Source: Burhinus oedicnemus (Eukaryota; Chordata; Aves; Charadriiformes; Burhinidae). From it: DNA of 64,000 bases. The position numbers were made by a program, and so were the translations under genes. The DNA is taken from contig VFFE01007255.1 of NCBI GenBank assembly GCA_008921705.1, positions 4,136,371 through 4,200,370 of the forward strand, read 5' to 3'. A model generated the notes under the pieces. The model did not search any database. It was not told where the DNA came from and was given only the letters and a program-made list of their open reading frames with translations. Below are positions 11,249 to 21,530 of this stretch, one piece after another; within the stretch, counting starts at the first letter, position 1; every line of letters starts with the position of its first letter.

Positions 11249-11773
11249 TTGGCAGAAAAGGATCTGGGGATCCTGGTGGCCAGCCAGCCGAACATGAGCC
11301 AGCAGTGTGCCCAGGTAGCCAAGGCGGCCAACGGCATCTTGGCCTGTATCAAGTACAGTGTGGCCAGCAGGAGCAGGGAAGTGATGGTGTCCCTGTACTC
11401 AGCGCTGGTGAGGCCACAGCGTGAGTCCTGTGTTCAGTTTTGGGCGCCACACTACAGGAGGGACATTGAGGTGCTGGAGCGTGTCCAGAGAAGGGCAACA
11501 AAGCTGGTGAGGGGTCTGGAGAACATGTCTTAGGAGGAGCGGCTGAAGGAATTGGGATTGTTTAGTCTGGAGAAGAGAAGGCTGAAGGGAGACCTTCTTG
11601 CTCTCTACGCCTACCTGAAAGGAGGTTGTAGTGAGATGGGAGCTGGTCTCTTCTCCCAGGTAACCAGCAACAGGACAAGAGGAAACGTGTTCGAGTTGCG
11701 CCAGGGGAGGTTTAGGCTGGACATTAGGAAAAAATTTTTCCCTGAAAGAGTTACAAACATTGGAACAGGCTGC
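11249..11773 (+). mobile_element. CR1 LINE fragment truncated at both ends
   Basis: The plus strand carries CR1 ORF2 C-terminal coding sequence, with the peptide pieces [19 protein letters not shown] and [21 protein letters not shown] stop codon (TAG, 11531-11533) breaks the frame after ENMS. Homology ends at ATTGGAACAGGCTGC (11773), before the 3' UTR and the ATTCTATG tail that CR1 needs for priming. Loss of the 5' end is normal for CR1 but loss of the 3' end is not, so a later deletion or rearrangement is likely. The 171-aa plus frame at 11552-12067 is a chimera of CR1 and flanking DNA. Confidence 0.94.
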
Positions 11774-14700
11774 TGTACAAACAAGGATAACCCATCCTTT
11801 ACTAAGAAACCATTTGCCACAAAAGGCTATAGGAGGAGCTGGCAAAAAGGAGTGTGGGAGCCAGAGGGAGCAGATGATGCTCCCGCAGCTCCATGGGATC
11901 CCACCCAGACAGGCAGCGTCGCTCAGCTGCAAAGACAGACGTTTGTCATGAAGGAGCCTGGGAACGGAGGGGCCTCCCAAGACAGCACTTCTGCTGGAAA
12001 GCAGTATAAGGCTACTGGATGCAGGTCCATCATCTTCTCTGCCTGTGCACCCAAAGTTTTGCAGTGATAAAGATGCCGTTTCCCACCAGTACCACCAGTG
12101 GAGCAGCTCCACTAGCGGTCTAGCACGAATTAAGGGGTTTCTTGTAAACCTGCAGCATCTCTGCTAAGATGACGGCTGAACTGCCGGTGAAATAGTGAAG
12201 TGCAAGAGGAGAGGGACCATCCCAAATTTTGTCTGCACAAGTTCTCAGCCCTCAGAACAGGAAACCACTTGCTAACACAACAGTTCACAGGATCTTCACA
12301 GCCATGACTGCACCGTCTCCCAGGCAGAACATTTCAGCGGTGACAGCTTCCCCTTGAGCTTCCTCAAGGTCAGCTTGCAGGTCCAAGAGCCACTGGTGCA
12401 GGGTTTTCTTTTTATGAGTTTGTATCACACAGGGTTCCCTCTCTGCTGCAATAAGTTACATTCTCAGTTAGATTAACATCAGATTTTCTCCCCTAGTTTT
12501 GCTCTCTGATGTGGATGTTCATTGGTGAGAACAGATTTAGGGGAGAAGGGAAAGCTTGGGACCAGAGTCCCTTGCAGGTCTCGGGGGCAGCACAAAGGAC
12601 TGCTGGATCTTCCAGTTGCCTGAAGGGTGTGTTAAATCGAACAGCCAAACAGAAAATTTCCCACTGCGATGGTGCTGACAGGAGCTTAAAAAAAACCAAA
12701 CAAACCAACCAAAAGAGGTGTGTAGGACAGTGTGCAATTTCCTTGGGACATTTTAGGGAACCATCTCATCAACCCACTCACAGCACTGCCCTTTTAACAG
12801 TGCAATTGTAGGTTTGGTGAAACTCATGGTCTACAAACAAAATGAGAGTAAAAGACGGAGGCCCAACACTCTTGAGTGTCCAAGAGCAGCTTGAAAATAG
12901 CTGGGAGATAAAATACCCCCCCTAAAAACAAGTTTTCAGAATGCCTCTGCTCCTGTCTCAGGGTCACCGGGTTCTACACGGTGGCACTTCCCTTCTTCAC
13001 TGACGTCATACAGCTCTATCCTGCCACAAGGACAGCAGATGAGATGCAGAAATCCTCTGTTGCAGGACGAAGAAACAGATCCCATACAGGAGAAAGAATC
13101 GGCAATACCCAACCTACAATTTTCATGCAGCACTGCCTGAAATAAAGTCTTCTTGCTCATGCCAAAAGTCAGACTTCACCACTACAAAGTTGATTTAAGT
13201 GCGTGGGTGTGAAAATTTCAGCATAGTCTGTACAGAGAAAAGCTGGGGTTTCTATTTTCTCCATCCAGTTTCCACTGGTCTTTCTATTGCTAATATGCAG
13301 GTAACACCCCGCCTAACTCATCCAATAGCCTCACATCACAGTGGAAAAACAAACAAAACAAAGACCATGGAAGAGGAACAGACAACATCTACCCAGGCTG
13401 ATCAAAACTGAAGTACATAAACACACGAAGGAGATCTTTCAACAAAAAGCCAAAACAAACAGAAAGTTCAAAGATCAACAGTGTGAGTCTCTCTCCCAGC
13501 CACTCTGACCACACATAGACTGCATCTTGGAAGTATCCAGAAAGTATAACTCCCCCATTTTGCAAATTCGTATCTCTGACTTTCAGAACGAACTTCAGAC
13601 AAACGTCAGGACAAGCCTAGGCAGTCAGTCGTTCCACCTCCCTGCAAATCTGTTTCCCCAGGCAGTCCTGGTTTATCCGCCCAGTCACATTTTCACTAAG
13701 TCTCTTTTCCCTCAAAAGGTCACGGTCATCTCCATTAGCTGTTGGGCTATAATGTTTCTCCTTCAAAATGAAACAGCTGGATTTTTAAATGGTACCTGCT
13801 GACATGAAAGGACACACTCCACACAAACAGAGTGGCAGCTACGGGGAATGCAGGGTGGCAGGAGGGATTAGAAAGATCCTGTGCTTCAACGGGGAACCAC
13901 TGCCCTGAGTCCAAACCAGCTTACACTAAGATGAGAAATTAAGGCATGAATCCGATGCTGTTATTCACCTGAAGTTAGGACTTGCTTCACATAGGAACCA
14001 CTGGCATCTTTAAAGTAAGATACTATCTCTTCTGGCCTCTGCTTTCCCCCCCGCCGTTGTAGCAGCCAGTCTCTAGACCCTGGTTAGTCACACCCATGCA
14101 CGCGTCCCACCAGACCAGCTCTCCTTTAGCTCAGACATGGGTGCTGCAGGAACACAGGTACCAACGCCTTGCCAGTGACACAGAACATAATGCTCTGCGC
14201 TGAACCACTGCCATCACACAGGGGTTTTCTACCTGTGCTCCACAGACCAGCAGAAACATCTACTGCCAGCAGACTGCAGTTTCCTCTGCAAAGTTCTCCT
14301 CTTCCAGATACTTCTTTGGGGTATCTAGAAACTGAAAGAAGCTGATAGCCAGACCTATAATGCTGGAAGGCACTAAAAATTCAAAGTATCACCTTTCAGA
14401 AGACTTTCTGAACCAATGCGGTCATCTTCACTTGCTACCAACTAAACACTTTCACCACTTCCTTTCCCACCCTCCCATTTCCTTAAAACCAGCATCTGGA
14501 GTTAATTTCTACTTCCATCGATTATCGGTAGCAGAACACCAACAACTGAGTCACAGGCAGAGCCCGCAAAACAATTTCTCACACCGCACAGGCTACTGTT
14601 CTTTGTTTCCATTCCAATAAAAGGCTGTAACAGTGTTGACAAGGAAGACAAATTACAGAGGCAATGATCCACAAAGTCCTCTCCATCGTAAAGATGGCAG

Positions 14701-17700
14701 TTGTATCTTTAAGAGTTATAAAACAATACAATAAAAAGTTAAAAGGACATTAGAACAATGTCAAATAAGTCGCAAATACCTACTTCAGATCTTATCTCAT
14801 GCTATGCAAGCTGATGCTATGCTAGCCAAACAAAATGAAAACTCAAGTCCTGACCTCTGGAAAGGTGGTTTCATCAGAGGAATGTGCCTTCTCTTCCCCG
14901 CAACGAAGTACAACTCCAGACTCTGAAAACAAGCTTTTCCTCCAGTGACTCTGAGCTAGCTTACTGCGCTTGACTGAGCCAACAAATACTTATCCCACAG
15001 GTGAAAAAACACTTAACTCTTGGGGCCTAGGGGATTGAGGGAAGTTTTAAATGAGATCTTTTAGGAAAAATTCTCGTCCTGATCGGGAGGAATCGCTCAG
15101 AAAATAAGAGTTTTCCCATCTGTAGTCATTAGCTAAGTTTACCCAGTCTCATGAATGCTGGATAACAGGTGGATCACAACATCCAGGATTTATGAAAGAT
15201 TTGCTAAGAAGAAAAAGACTGTGCATATCCTTCTTTATTCTCTCTGAAGTAAGAGTACCTGGTCTTCAGTCAGAGCTCTGCGGGACCTCTCTGCTGTTTG
15301 TATAAAACGACAGCACCATCCAGTGGATAAACAGTAGTCGCTTTTCCTCTCCCACCATCTCACGTTTACCTACATTTATCTACAGAAAATGCAGTATATA
15401 AACTTCCCTCCCATTCTGACCACTTTAGGGTTTCATTTACCTTAGCCTTGGGTTAGAAAAGGTGAGACATTTCAGGACAGCGGTAAAAAATAGCTCCAAA
15501 AAGAATCACAATTTCTACTGCCAGCACTGTCAGCAGCAGCATCTCTTTCCAAGCGTTACCTTTCCGTGCACCAGGGCTGCAGTCTCTTCACCACTGCAGA
15601 GGCGGAAAACTGAACCCCAGTAGAGGTAAGGACTCATCATACCTCACCCTTGGATTTTACCACTGGAAACAACCTCACAGCCAGACGTGCTGCAGTGAGC
15701 CCACACGTGACCACAGGGAGAAGGCACACAACCTCCCCTGCCATGTTTGGCCCAGTTTGCACTGCCAATTTTGGAGACGCGTTGAGACTCCTTGGGATTC
15801 CCCAGGATGACGTCGGTTGGCTGTTTCATCTCTTTCTATAGCTGCATCCCTAACAATTTGTTTAACGCATGAAAACAGTCACAAACCCCACAGTAGGAAT
15901 AACACTATCCTTTCACAGAAACCAAGATCAATTATCCCCTTTCTTTGAGACAAATGAAGATGAAACGAACTATGTAATACCTCCTCTTCATTAGTTTATT
16001 GTTTCCAATACAATTCAGCAGTTAACAAGTGTGAGCCGTACACAGCATTCCCAACAGCTGATCACACCATGACTCATTCACTATACATTTGTATCCCAAT
16101 GACTGCATTCCTGACCTACTTTGGGAATTAAGAAATCATTTCAGACATGAGATTTTCCCCTTTACAAAAAGGAGTGTCCCACAGTTATTCCAGAGTTGTT
16201 GGCTGGGATCCAGCGATCAGATGTGTTTGATGCGCAACAGATAGGACATCCATGTTTTGCTCTGCTCCCATCCTAGCAGAAAGCCAGGTCCATATCCACG
16301 GTACTAGCACTCCATCTTTATCTCCTGAGCTTATCTTTAGGAATAATTACCATCTAGTGCTGCTTCATGTACTCATAGGTGAGAATCTCTGCTGCTTCAC
16401 TTGACCTTTAGAGAAGACGCACAAGAAAGATCACATTCCTGGAACATGTCAAAATCCCTGTAAAAACACACCTTTGTGAGAAAAACTTCTGTCATGGAGA
16501 AAGGAAACTAAACCAAAATACTATTCACTTGCCACAAACAGAAGGTAGCAGACACTGCTGTGCATCTTCCACCATCTGTGAGGTTATGTTGGTCAGGCAA
16601 CTTCCACAGAAACACAAGTGAAAAAGGCTACTGTATCAAGCATTTTAGAGAGATTTGTCTCTTTGACCCCTTTTTACATAGTCCTTACATCAAACTGTGA
16701 TTCACCAACAAAAGTGTGGGTGATAAGGAAGGTGAAGCTGCCTCCTTAAAACATGAGATACTTATGCCACACATTCACTGCTGGGTTACTACATAAATTC
16801 CTTATAGTCACCAGTTACTGCAAATTTCAGAACCGGTATTTCACTCTTCAGAGGAAATTATATTCTCTAAAATGGATTGTTATCTACAACATGATTTTTG
16901 AACTTTGTTCCCATCATTCTTATGGGAATAAACCCAGTCTATTATAAATTCAGATACTGTGGATTTAGGCATCTAGCCTAAATACAGTGATAAAGAGACA
17001 GGAGGGACTGGGGTGGGAAGGAGTGGGGTTTTTTTAGTGTTGTGATAACTAACTCCAAAGCTGGACTGGAAACTCCTACTTGTTCTCCTCTGGTGGATAT
17101 TAACAAGGACCTTTGCCTTTGATTCATTCTGAGAAATGCCCCAGAGGCATTTATTCAAAATATTTGACATAGTTTGCAAAAATCCCATAACTCCCCTTAA
17201 CAGCACAGAAGGCAACGTAAGATGGAAAATAACCCTGTAGGTGCAAAAACCAAAGGGTTTATGGTGCTTATGAGGCCACACTCTTTCCCACCTATAACTA
17301 TTCTCATTTCCTTCAAAAGAAAGCACAGTGGAAACCCACCCTTCTCTATCAGATACACTTGACAACTTCACTGGCACAATTCCTCATGCTGTTGGCAGAG
17401 CCATCCACTTTGTCTACCCTGCTAATGCACAGAACTAAGCCCAATTTACATAACTTACACCAGCTCTGGAGTGCAAAGCAGATGCTATCGCATCACAGAG
17501 CATAAGGTTTACCGAATCCAGAGGCAACATATGCAAAAAAGCTCATTTAAAAGATCTGTAAAGAAGGTCTCCAAACCTGAAATGCCTATCAAAGCTACCG
17601 ACAAAGCCAGAGGAGGGGAATTCTGCTTTCTCTTTCCCCTGCCTTTACCTCCCCCACTTACTAAAGCTCCTTAACTAAATCATTCCAGACTTTTTTAAAC

Positions 17701-18230
17701 TTGGATCTCTGTTTGGTGCTCAAAGACTGCCTGACCTTGAATGAGAAATGAAGCATGTCCCTGCGAACTGCGAACGTGGAACAAAACACTCTCATTCTCT
17801 GATCTACCCAAGATTGGATCAAGACAACACAATCTATTCCTCATCTGCAGAATCAAGAGTCATAACACTACGTTACACTAAAGCATGCTTAAGGGGATGG
17901 CAGGAATACACAAATAAGAACATCATAAAAAATGAGGCTACAAAATATCTTGGCAAAGATCTAGGATGAACCGTTCTTGCCAAGCAAGCAAGTGGGGGCA
18001 GCAGTACAGACTTCACGTTGCTTTGGGCACTTCTAGACGGACAGAAGATTCACTTCCCAAGGTGCCAGCACAGGCAGATCCCAAGACCATCACTGAACAC
18101 GGACTTACTAAAGAACAGCTTAAACCACGGTCACCACGACTTATCTCACTGCACTCCTACTCCAAACCCACTGAAACGAAAGTCCTGACAACTTCAATGG
18201 ACACTGCGTCAGTCCAAACACCCGGTGAAA
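11774..18230. other. No gene recognised; possible intron of the 18.5-kb gene
   Basis: This stretch has relatively few long frames and no recognisable protein family. Weak minus-strand exon-like blocks (for example one ending in a donor AAAG/GTAACG near 15560) are too short to call. If the CpG-island promoter fires leftward, most of this would be first intron. Confidence 0.4.
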
Positions 18231-18360
18231 GCTATCGGTGCACAAACGGGTTGACCTGGATGCCTCACAGAGCCGGAGCCCAGCGGGCTGCCTGTCGGCT
18301 GGCGAAGGGGTGGCAGGTAAGGCCTAACGCCCTCTGCCTCGCCCCCCGCAGCAGCCCACC

Positions 18361-18546
18361 TCACAGGCACCGAAACGACCCCCTCCGAGCGGCCAGGGGC
18401 GCTGCCGCACACCCGCTGGCCAGACGTTGGCAGAGAGTCTCCCCGCCGCTGAGGCAGGCGGTAGGCCTCAGCCTCTCAGCCGGGCCTGAGGGCTGCTGCC
18501 GGCGGAGCGCGAGCAGCCCGAGCCCTGCGGCCGCCGCCGCCGCCAT
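18361..18546 (-). CDS. Putative first coding exon, unidentified gene
   Basis: The ATG lies inside the YY1-type motif AAGATGGCGGC. The frame begins MAAAAAAGLGLLALRRQQ and runs 61 codons to a TGA at 18361-18363. The Ala/Leu start followed by many arginines and few acidic residues resembles a mitochondrial targeting peptide, but this is weak because GCC repeats give poly-Ala by default. A possible donor (TGCCT/GTGAGG) overlaps the stop and would let the frame continue into a downstream exon; a GAG/GTGGGC lies four bases later. I could not match the peptide to any family, nor find the next exon. It could equally be 5' UTR. Confidence 0.28.
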   Translation of the reverse strand: MAAAAAAGLGLLALRRQQPSGPAERLRPTACLSGGETLCQRLASGCAAAPLAARRGSFRCL

Positions 18547-18594
18547 CTTACTGCGAGGCCGGGGGTGCGGCCCCGCCTCGGGCAGGCGGCGGTG

Positions 18595-18602
18595 TGACGT
18601 CA
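18595..18602. promoter_or_regulatory. Palindromic CRE/ATF site
   Basis: A perfect TGACGTCA lies about 50 bases upstream of the putative minus-strand ATG, inside the CpG island. This is the consensus full site for CREB/ATF factors, which is a conserved position for CpG-island promoters. Confidence 0.7.
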
Positions 18603-18627
18603 TCCGCAGTGCCTGACGCGCACGCAG

Positions 18628-18639
18628 TGCGCATGCGCA
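18628..18639. promoter_or_regulatory. NRF1 site
   Basis: TGCGCATGCGCA is the palindromic NRF1 consensus. It is 26 bases from the CRE, a common pairing in housekeeping promoters. Confidence 0.7.
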
Positions 18640-18676
18640 CGTCACGTTAACGGCTTCGATGCCTTCCCGGTCTGTG

Positions 18677-18690
18677 CCCCCCCCCCCCCC
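18677..18690. repeat. Poly-C tract in CpG island
   Basis: A run of 14 C residues. Its length is liable to sequencing error and shifts the frames that cross it, such as the 188-aa plus-strand frame starting at 18659. Confidence 0.8.
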
Positions 18691-19403
18691 GCCCCTTGGC
18701 GGGTACGGGGGCCGGCTGGGGACAAGCCAGTCCCATTTCGCGTTGCCGTACGGGTGCCAAACGGGGACACGCCTGCCCAATGGCGAGCGGCCTGGGGTGC
18801 CCCACGGCTGGTTGCCACAGCAGCGGGGCCCCTCGGCGGGCCCTGCCCGGGCTCCAGCGGGGCTGCGGCCTTTGCAGTCACGGGGATCACAGTGCCCTCA
18901 TCCCCCAGTCACCTTCCAGAAGCATCCGTGGGCAGGAGCCATCGCCGAGGCTGGGGCTCGCAGGAGAGCAGGCCTCCATGTTATGAAGCGCCATGAGAGG
19001 CCCCTCAGCGCCAGCGCCGATTCGGGAATCCCCCCACCCATGTTGGCAGCCCCAGAGCTTGTCAGCAGGGAGAAAGGTTTCTCCAATGGCCCTGGCAGTG
19101 TGTCCCGCGACCCGCCCTGCCGTTGTCCGGCCACGTCTGCACCCAGCGTGAGGCCGAGGAAAAGCAGCCGGTGTTATTTAAAGGATGATACCCAGAAGGG
19201 GAGATCCTGCCGTAGCAACTGGTGAAATTTCCTGTATAAATATTGATGAGCCCCAGAGGGAAAAGGAAATTAGAAGCCAGCCGGCCAAATCGACCTCATT
19301 GCCGCAGGTCCCAGGGGCAGCTTGTGGCCCGGAAGGCGGCCTCCGAATGCCACCTCCCCACTGCCGGCCACGGACTCACACAGACGTGTCCAGTGGGCTC
19401 CTC

Positions 19404-19409
19404 TTTATT
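19404..19409 (-). terminator. MXRA7: MXRA7 poly(A) signal AATAAA (distal)
   Basis: AATAAA on the minus strand is followed about 20 bases later by a GT-rich stretch (ACACGTCTGTGTGAGTCCGTG), the usual layout of a cleavage site. It is the last signal before the CpG island of the next gene. Confidence 0.6.
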
Positions 19410-19520
19410 ACAGCCTTGCAACCGCACACAGTGAAAACGCACCTTTTAAAACCCATGGGTTTTACATCTAGACATCCCTTTGTTTCATGTCCCGGGCAGA
19501 GGCTTTTTTACTTAGCTTCA

Positions 19521-19526
19521 TTTATT
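19521..19526 (-). terminator. MXRA7: MXRA7 poly(A) signal AATAAA (proximal)
   Basis: AATAAA on the minus strand, about 1.9 kb past the MXRA7 stop. The downstream GT-rich element is weaker than at the distal signal. Confidence 0.45.
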
Positions 19527-20849
19527 TCTTAAATTTGGGCCTAGTAAATGACAGATCTTTTACCACTATCCTGTCATCAACAGCATCTTAACACTTTGGT
19601 GACGGTGCTCGGAGTCGGTATGGGCAGGACATTTTTAATGCCAGCTGCTCTGCCTTATTCAGCGTTATCATTGCTGGTATAATATGAAGCTGAGGAGTTT
19701 GAGGAATTTTAAATTTTTTTTTCAGAAATGTTCCTGTTCAGAGAAGGCTCAAATGTGAACGAAAAAACAGAAAAATATTTTGGAAATCAACTTTCAAATC
19801 TACAAGACAAACAATAAAAATCAACTAAATCTTAAATCTCCTTTGCTTGCTTTCAAGAAGAGCTTTGGAAAAGATCCTCCTTTCAGTTTTGAACCAGGGA
19901 CACGTCCCATATACAAATCTTCTACATTTCTCCCTTTGCACAGCTTGACAAAGGAAATTGTGGCCCAGGGACACAGCAAGCTAGCATGATGTTTCACATC
20001 ATGAGACTGCTTTTTCCACTTAATTCTTTCATGTTGAATAAGAAGAGGCAATTTTCAGACATTAAATTTAGATTAAGTCATGACTGGTAGTAAAACCAGC
20101 TTGATCTCATAATAAATATGCCTTCACCGAAATGAAAACAATTAGAAGATAAAGTGATTCTTAAAAGTCAAATAGTATGGTGTTATGGGATATGCTGTAT
20201 TGGGAAACAGTGACCAGATAATGAGATATTTGGTTTCCCAAACTCAAAAGGATTACACAACATAGAGCAAACCTAATTGTTTAAGAGATCGTTCCCTAAA
20301 ACTGGGTCAGAAAATGTTGCCTCCCTTTGTCAGCAGTTATTAAAACTGAGAAAATCCTTCCTGATAATAAAGTATTTAACAGGATTTCATAGGAGACATA
20401 AGTACACCAGAAGACACTCAGTTAAAATTAGGAATGCTCATTGATTTACTCTATCCAAACCACCAAGGGTTGGTCAAGACTGTTCAAAATACTTGATAAA
20501 TTCACAGAGATCTCCTAAGTATCTAGTTTCCTACATCATTTTTATATTAGGAGAACAGGATCTGAGTTAGACGCAATCATCTTTGTAAAAAAGCCAGCCA
20601 CCTTTCTGTACTACGTTTACCAGTGTCAAGAGGCGAAGAGATGTTTGTGTTTCCAGCTTGAAGTTAGCTGCTGTTTTCTCAGGCGTGAAGATGAGCTCAA
20701 TGAGGTCAGCCGGAACCGACTTGGATTTGTTTCAAAAAGCCAGCGTGAAGGAGGATGAAGTGTTGCTTCCAAGGAGACGACAACAGCAACTCACCTCTAA
20801 TCAGAGCACTAATGCCTTGCCTTTGGCTGTTCGTTTCCTAACTGTAGGA

Positions 20850-21025
20850 TTGGAAGCCTTTCTGCCAAGAGAGGTTGTGCAATCTCCATCTTTGGAGGTT
20901 TTCAAGACCCAACAGGATAAAGCCCTGAGTAACCTGGCTTGGTCCCATAGCTAGTGCTGCTTTGAGCAGGAGGTTGGACTACAGACCTCCTTAGGTTCCT
21001 TGCGAGTTATTCTATGATTCTATTA
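20850..21025 (+). mobile_element. CR1 LINE 3' tail, old copy
   Basis: The plus strand shows the CR1 3' end in forward orientation: GAGGTTGTGCAATCTCCATC, GAGGTTTTCAAGACCCAACA, AGGTTGGACTACAGACCTCC, and finally ATTCTATGATTCTATTA. The divergence from the usual CR1 sequence suggests an old insertion. It lies antisense inside the MXRA7 3' UTR, so the spliced mRNA should carry it. Confidence 0.9.
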
Positions 21026-21415
21026 TGTTAATTCATTTTACATCTGTCATCTTTGGCTTTCTTCAGATATCAAACTGATAAAGGCTAGGTTTGAAAGTTC
21101 ATTTTTATAAAGCATGGCCAGAAAAAAGTTGCAAGTATATCTGCTTTGTATGACTGAGACATATGACCCAGCCAGAAAGAGGTAAAAATCTCTGTACGAG
21201 ATGAAAATATCATGATAACTCTTCAAGGAAAAACAATAAAAAGGGTGAGAAATTTCAAGTCTTTTGAAATACGTATCACATGCCTATATGCATTTGCAAA
21301 ACAGACTGGAACTGCAAAATAACTACCAAAACATGTTTATAGCACTACAGCCTCCAGTGTCCTGCATAATAAGGGCCAAGATGACTTTCGGGCATAGTCT
21401 GCACTGGCTGCAAGG

Positions 21416-21530
21416 TTATATATCATACAGTCTAAGCTGCTCCTTCATGTCTCCTTCAGACATCTCTCCAAATGTGTCACTTTTTTCCTTCATGAGCCTG
21501 AAGATGGCAGCCAGCTGCTCTCTCTGAACC
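21416..21530 (-). CDS. MXRA7: MXRA7 terminal coding exon
   Basis: The acceptor TTCTTGACAG precedes 21530. The exon supplies the last base of the Arg codon and then 37 residues beginning VQREQLAAIFRLMKE and ending EQLRLYDI, with TAA at 21416-21418. The segment is charged and predicted helical, matching the human C-terminal tail almost residue for residue. Confidence 0.94.

Larger units (their letters stand above)
18230..19160. promoter_or_regulatory. CpG-island promoter (CRE, NRF1, YY1-type sites)
   Basis: CpG density rises sharply here compared with both flanks. The core holds a palindromic CRE TGACGTCA (18595-18602), an NRF1 site TGCGCATGCGCA (18628-18639), a second CGTCA half-site near 18640, and GCCGCCATCTT (18539-18549), which on the minus strand is the YY1-type AAGATGGCGGC often found just downstream of housekeeping start sites. 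The YY1 orientation and the start codon it contains favour leftward transcription. MXRA7 transcription ends about 0.8 kb to the right, so the gene would be in tandem with MXRA7. A bidirectional promoter cannot be excluded. Confidence 0.75.
19390..21415 (-). other. MXRA7: MXRA7 3' UTR
   Basis: This is the inferred untranslated tail of the terminal exon that ends its coding part at 21416. No AATAAA appears on the minus strand until 19521-19526, and a second, better-placed one lies at 19404-19409, giving a UTR of about 2 kb. A CR1 3' tail (20850-21025) lies within it in antisense orientation. No coding frames of note are present. Confidence 0.6.

Noticed and set aside
11399..12112. 237-aa minus-strand frame
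   Set aside because: It is mostly the antisense of the CR1 fragment and continues into unrelated flank.
14790..14880. Minus-strand box C/D snoRNA-like pattern (TGATGA … CTGA)
   Set aside because: No terminal stem and no proper box C purine, so I cannot support a snoRNA despite the nearby CpG-island promoter.
17966..18616. 216-aa plus-strand frame ending in the CpG island
   Set aside because: No recognisable family. Its open length comes partly from CpG-rich DNA. A CAG/GTAAGG donor at 18316 is notable but there is no supporting upstream promoter.
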